From contig ONCM01000010.1 of assembly GCA_900316305.1 (NCBI GenBank), positions 1 through 62,254 on the forward strand: DNA of 62,254 nucleotides. The letters are read 5' to 3'. The stretch comes from an uncultured Bacteroidales bacterium (GTDB lineage Bacteria; Bacteroidota; Bacteroidia; Bacteroidales; WCHB1-69). Under the pieces are notes generated by a model. The model ran no database searches and was not told where the DNA came from. It saw only the letters and a program-made list of their open reading frames with translations. Both the position numbers and the translations under genes were made by a program. Below, piece by piece: positions 59,801-62,254 of the stretch (position 1 is its first letter; the number at the start of each line of letters is the position of its first letter).

Positions 59801-60014
59801 TGTTGAAAATTCTGAAGCATCATCCCCTTTGCGGTAACGTGCTCCAATCCCTAACGCGGCTATTTCGCAACATCCATCGTGGACGGCTTCTTCTCGAAAA
59901 GGCCTAAATATCGGGAATTTCGGACGTTTACATATTTACAACACAATGGATCATTGGCGGCTGAAAAGCCACCAAAACGGGCTGTTTTGCGCCCAAAACA
60001 AGCCGTTTCAAGTC

Positions 60015-60025
60015 GTTGATAAACG
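60015..60025. promoter_or_regulatory. GTTGATAAACG motif, site 1
   Basis: An 11-base motif that recurs inverted at 60724-60734 and direct at 60878-60888. Here it overlaps the 12-base palindrome ATAAACGTTTAT. Three copies within 900 bases suggest protein-binding sites or iterons of the mobile element (inference). Confidence 0.45.
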
Positions 60026-60035
60026 TTTATGAACA

Positions 60036-60168
60036 CCGCTTTTGCAAGCGGTGGACGGCGGCGGTGATGATGCCGTTTCCCAACGGCTGAACCGCCGTAA
60101 AGGAACAAATGATAATTGAATGTGGACGGCTTGATATTTACAACGTGGACGGCGGCGCGTGCCGCCGT
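60036..60168. repeat. Three GC-rich hairpins in a row
   Basis: CCGCTT-TTGC-AAGCGG (60036-60051), GCCGTT-TCCC-AACGGC (60072-60087) and ACGGCGGC-GCGT-GCCGCCGT (60149-60168), each with a four-base loop. TGGACGGC words lie between them. This spacing of small perfect hairpins is typical of origins, transfer sites or structured RNAs; which one is not decided. Confidence 0.7.
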
Positions 60169-60436
60169 GGTTCTTAATTTTTTATTTACAATTAAAAACT
60201 GACCTTTGCCGCCCGCGTGCTGTCGGTATGCTGTTTTTGTGCTGCTTTTTATGTGTAAACAACTGAATATCAATAGAATAAGTATGCGCCAAAAGTGCCG
60301 AAAATCTGCGAAAATTTCCGTTAATTTATTGTAAATCAGCAAATTTTTCTCAAACTTTTTTTCTAACCGCCTGATAATCAATGAAATAATTTTCAAAAAA
60401 AGTGCATTTTTATTTGGTGGTTTCCGTAAAAAGTTG

Positions 60437-60444
60437 TATATTAG
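60437..60444 (+). promoter_or_regulatory. Promoter-like motif for the small mobile-element genes
   Basis: TATATTAG with TTTG at 60413-60416, 20 bases upstream. It differs from TAnnTTTG at one position. The leader would be about 55 bases. Confidence 0.45.
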
Positions 60445-60505
60445 CGACATAAAACAAAGGGGATAACAAACCACCCCAATTTACTAACCCTAAAAAATAG
60501 AGATT

Positions 60506-60679
60506 ATGCAAGTTGATGACGTTTTGAGATTCACGAACCTATTGAAAAACCTTTGGAGATTATACGCCATTGTTCCCGATGACCGCAAAAATGACGTTTA
60601 CGCGGATATTTGCCGCGTTGAATCCCGAATGAGCGCGGACACCTACACACAAGTGATTGACAACTTAATTTCACTATGA
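60506..60679 (+). CDS. Small protein of 57 residues, unknown function
   Basis: ATG at 60506 opens a frame of 57 codons starting MQVDDVLRFTNLLKNLWRLY and ending VIDNLISL. The sequence is helical and amphipathic, with 10 acidic residues (mostly Asp) and no signal peptide. A promoter-like motif lies 62 bases upstream, and the frame ends in an ATGA overlap with a second short frame. Small single-domain proteins like this are common in mobile elements. No family recognised. Confidence 0.6.
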   Translation: MQVDDVLRFTNLLKNLWRLYAIVPDDRKNDVYADICRVESRMSADTYTQVIDNLISL

Positions 60680-60774
60680 CCCAGCCCCGCCGCCCTCGTT
60701 CATATTTCGTGCAAAAGATGAAACGTTTATCAACGGCGCGGGCAGGGCGAGAGGCGGGACACGTTACACTTTAA
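60676..60774 (+). CDS. Possible coupled basic peptide of 32 residues
   Basis: Its ATG overlaps the TGA of the 57-residue gene (ATGA). It encodes MTQPRRPRSYFVQKMKRL and then a short Arg/Gly/Ala-rich tail. The strong positive charge could suit nucleic-acid binding. The length is near what chance allows and a GTTGATAAACG site lies inside it, so it may not be real. Confidence 0.28.
   Translation: MTQPRRPRSYFVQKMKRLSTARAGREAGHVTL
60724..60734. promoter_or_regulatory. GTTGATAAACG motif, site 2 (inverted)
   Basis: CGTTTATCAAC on the plus strand. With site 3 it forms a 15-base inverted repeat: CGTTTATCAACGGCG (60724-60738) and CGCCGTTGATAAACG (60874-60888), about 135 bases apart. Confidence 0.5.
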
Positions 60775-60877
60775 CGGCTTTTTTTCAAAAAAAAAGCGTG
60801 CAAAAAACTGATTAGCAACAAGAAACGAAAAATAAAACTACACAGCCAAACGGCGCGGCGATTCAGACCCGCCCGCC

Positions 60878-60888
60878 GTTGATAAACG
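60878..60888. promoter_or_regulatory. GTTGATAAACG motif, site 3
   Basis: Right arm of the 15-base inverted repeat with site 2, about 50 bases before the start codon of the RadC-like gene. Confidence 0.5.
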
Positions 60889-60915
60889 GAAAAACAAGCA
60901 GCAGAGCCGCCCCCC

Positions 60916-60937
60916 TTTTCACAATCAAAATTTCAAA
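60916..60937 (+). promoter_or_regulatory. Shared 22-base leader before the RadC-like gene
   Basis: TTTTCACAATCAAAATTTCA plus AA, ending exactly 3 bases before the ATG at 60941. The identical 22 bases end exactly 3 bases before the next gene's ATG (61471-61492). In a phylum without Shine-Dalgarno sites this points to a translation-start or regulator element of the mobile element. Confidence 0.8.
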
Positions 60938-60940
60938 GCA

Positions 60941-61420
60941 ATGAAACAAGCAACAATTTACAGAGAGCCGGAAACGGCGAAAGCCCCCGAAATCGAAATC
61001 CACTACAAAACCGCCGTAAGGCCGGCGCAACGCCCCCAAATCCAGAGCGCGCCCGATGTTTACAACACAATGACCGAGAACGGCGAAATGGCGCGGAATA
61101 TGGAGTATAAAGAACTTTTCTACGCCCTATATCTGAACCAGGCGAACAAACTCCTGGCACTCCACAAAATAGGCGAGGGAACGACCACCGCCGCCCCCGT
61201 AGATGTCAAGTTCATAATGCAAGGCGCAATAATGACCAACGCCGCCGCGCTGATAGTTTGCCACAACCACCCGAGCGGCAGCACAAGCCCCAGCCGAAAC
61301 GACAAACTACTGACGGACAAGATACGGAAAGCCGCCGAACTTTTCGACATCCGACTGACCGACAGCGTAATAATAACCGCCGACAATTATTTTTCATTTG
61401 CCGAAGAGGGCATAATATAA
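60941..61420 (+). CDS. RadC-like JAB/MPN domain protein
   Basis: Encodes 159 residues. The JAMM metalloprotease-type motif is intact: Glu58, His108 and His110 in CHNHPSGSTSPSRND, and Asp121, with the usual ten residues between His110 and Asp121. The upstream part reads MEYKELFYALYLNQANKLLA, as in RadC-like proteins. The N-terminal helix-hairpin-helix domain of full RadC is absent; instead there is a loose start of about 40 residues. Such short RadC-like proteins are typical of conjugative elements, phages and plasmids. Exact function is unknown; it is not a proven DNA-repair protein. Confidence 0.88.
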   Translation: MKQATIYREPETAKAPEIEIHYKTAVRPAQRPQIQSAPDVYNTMTENGEMARNMEYKELFYALYLNQANKLLALHKIGEGTTTAAPVDVKFIMQGAIMTNAAALIVCHNHPSGSTSPSRNDKLLTDKIRKAAELFDIRLTDSVIITADNYFSFAEEGII

Positions 61421-61470
61421 GCGACAAAGAAAGGGCAGGACAGACCCCGCCCGCATTAAATAACCTTATT

Positions 61471-61492
61471 TTTTCACAATCAAAATTTCAAA
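61471..61492 (+). promoter_or_regulatory. Shared 22-base leader before the Ala/Pro-rich gene
   Basis: Second exact copy of the leader at 60916-60937, again 3 bases before the ATG (61496). A CAGACCCCGCCCGC box lies further upstream (61441), similar to CAGACCCGCCCGC at 60864. Confidence 0.8.
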
Positions 61493-61495
61493 AAA

Positions 61496-62254
61496 ATGGA
61501 AAAAAACACTAAGAGCGCAGCAAGCGCAACGAAAACCGCAACCGCAACCGCCAAGAGCGCAGCGAAAACCACAACCCCGACCGCCACGGCAGCACCAGCC
61601 GCCGCAACACCCGCAGCCCCCGCGTTAAGGCTTGTTAAGTCGGTAATCGTCCCCCCGATTGGAGGAACACCCGCAGAGGCGAAGCCCGCGACACCTGCCA
61701 AGACGGAAACCAAGCCCGCCGCCCCTGCAAAGGTGGAGACGAAACCCGCAGCGGAGACCAAGCAGGAGAAACCGACCGAGGCAGCCAAGGAAGCCCCCAA
61801 GACGGAGACCCCGCAGGAACAGCCCGCCAAGGAGACCCCGAAAGAGGCAACACCCGCACCAGCCGCCGAGACGGAGCAGAAGCCCGCAGAACCGACACCA
61901 GCCCCAGCGCCCGCGCCGATGAGCGCGGAGGAAGCCGCCGCCGCCGCGATACGCGCCGCCGAGGAAGCCGACCGCAAACGCCGCGAATCCCTCGCGGAAA
62001 TGCAAAAACGACTTGACGAAGAACTTGAAAAACTCAACCACAAGCGCGAAATTGCAGAAAAGCGGGAAATGTTCATCAAATGCCGCGAAGATATAGAAAA
62101 CTATATCGGCGAACTGGAGGACGAAGAAGAATTTGAAACGAGTATCTGCCGCCTCTCCTTTGAACGCTTCACGAAAGACGGTTTAAACCGCGAGGAGTTC
62201 AAAAAGGTGATGACCGTTTCAAATACGGCAATCGTTAAAAAGTTCTGCGAGGCG
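61496..62254 (+). CDS. Ala/Pro/Lys-rich coiled-coil protein, cut by window end
   Basis: An open frame of 253 codons with no stop runs off the window, so the 3' end is missing. Residues 1-141 are low complexity (Ala, Pro, Thr, Lys, Glu; words such as TKPAAP, KETPKEATPAP). From about 142 (MSAEEAAAAAIRAAEEADRK) a charged coiled coil runs to about 205, then a mixed region (CREDIENYIGELEDEEEFE, RLSFERFTKDGLNREEF). The composition (GCC, CCC, GAG, AAG codons) differs sharply from the genes before 59.7 kb. The layout recalls TolA-like linkers, but the family is not recognised. A start at Met142 is possible; the shared leader favours 61496. Confidence 0.72.
   Translation, partial: MEKNTKSAASATKTATATAKSAAKTTTPTATAAPAAATPAAPALRLVKSVIVPPIGGTPAEAKPATPAKTETKPAAPAKVETKPAAETKQEKPTEAAKEAPKTETPQEQPAKETPKEATPAPAAETEQKPAEPTPAPAPAPMSAEEAAAAAIRAAEEADRKRRESLAEMQKRLDEELEKLNHKREIAEKREMFIKCREDIENYIGELEDEEEFETSICRLSFERFTKDGLNREEFKKVMTVSNTAIVKKFCEA

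Larger units (their letters stand above)
59692..60505. other. Non-coding stretch at the left side of a putative mobile element
   Basis: About 810 bases with no supported gene. It holds the terminator at 59772, several hairpins between 60036 and 60168, a GTTGATAAACG motif (60015-60025), short GTGGACGGC words, and a promoter motif (60437). A 204-codon minus-strand frame (59860-60474) crosses all of these, has no family features and is judged spurious. Confidence 0.55.

Noticed and set aside
59860-60474. Minus-strand frame of 204 codons
   Set aside because: It crosses the hairpin cluster and the promoter-like region, with low-complexity translation; judged spurious.
61496-62079. Minus-strand Gly/Ala-rich frames opposite the last gene
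   Set aside because: They are the complement of an Ala/Pro/Lys-rich coding tract. The plus frame is open to the window end and has the shared leader.

Overview
The window is chromosomal DNA from a member of the Bacteroidota, most likely order Bacteroidales. The evidence is the repeated TAnnTTTG-type -7 promoter element (many exact copies 10 to 200 bases before genes), the lack of Shine-Dalgarno sequences, lipoprotein signal peptides, a type IX secretion (T9SS) sorting domain, and the families present (DUF3467, DUF3857, DUF4328, a PurF-like paralogue beginning MGGFFG). Genus and species cannot be read from the sequence.

Layout. 1-112: 3' end of a 5S rRNA with its terminator. 905-18322: one 5,805-residue secreted protein of tandem Ig-like domains ending in a T9SS sorting domain, followed after a UUCG hairpin by an OmpA-family outer-membrane protein (18403-19920). 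20237-31984: the transcription/translation cluster secE-nusG-rplK-rplA-rplJ-rplL-rpoB-rpoC plus a DUF3467 protein. 32160-38596: murG, an unknown secreted protein, a membrane protein, and an envelope group made of a winged-helix regulator, CreD and a DUF4153 membrane protein. 38796-43824: PurF-like protein, protein-isoaspartate methyltransferase, a small lipoprotein on the other strand, a sugar-1-phosphate nucleotidyltransferase and dnaA. 43881-46864: recJ and a GT4 glycosyltransferase. 46934-53631, minus strand: DUF4328 membrane protein, Tex, and an nrnA operon with three FKBP-like lipoproteins. 53776-58354: DUF975 membrane protein and two DUF3857/transglutaminase-like secreted proteins. 59068-59691: a secreted protein of unknown function. 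From about 59.8 kb the composition and gene style change: hairpins, very small genes, a RadC-like JAB protein and an Ala/Pro-rich coiled-coil protein cut by the window end. This looks like the edge of a mobile element.

How the parts fit. Most of the window is housekeeping. The most unusual system is the giant T9SS-type adhesin paired with an OmpA protein that may anchor it to peptidoglycan. GldI-like FKBP lipoproteins 30 kb away could serve the same export route (inference). No T9SS core genes are visible here.

Other notable points are a PurF homologue that has lost its glutaminase residues behind a leader with two terminator-like hairpins, several families of short intergenic repeats (GACATG words, TTAG words, GTAGAGACG palindromes, CCCCACAC hairpins), and the putative mobile element, where two genes carry the same 22-base leader at the same distance from their start codons.
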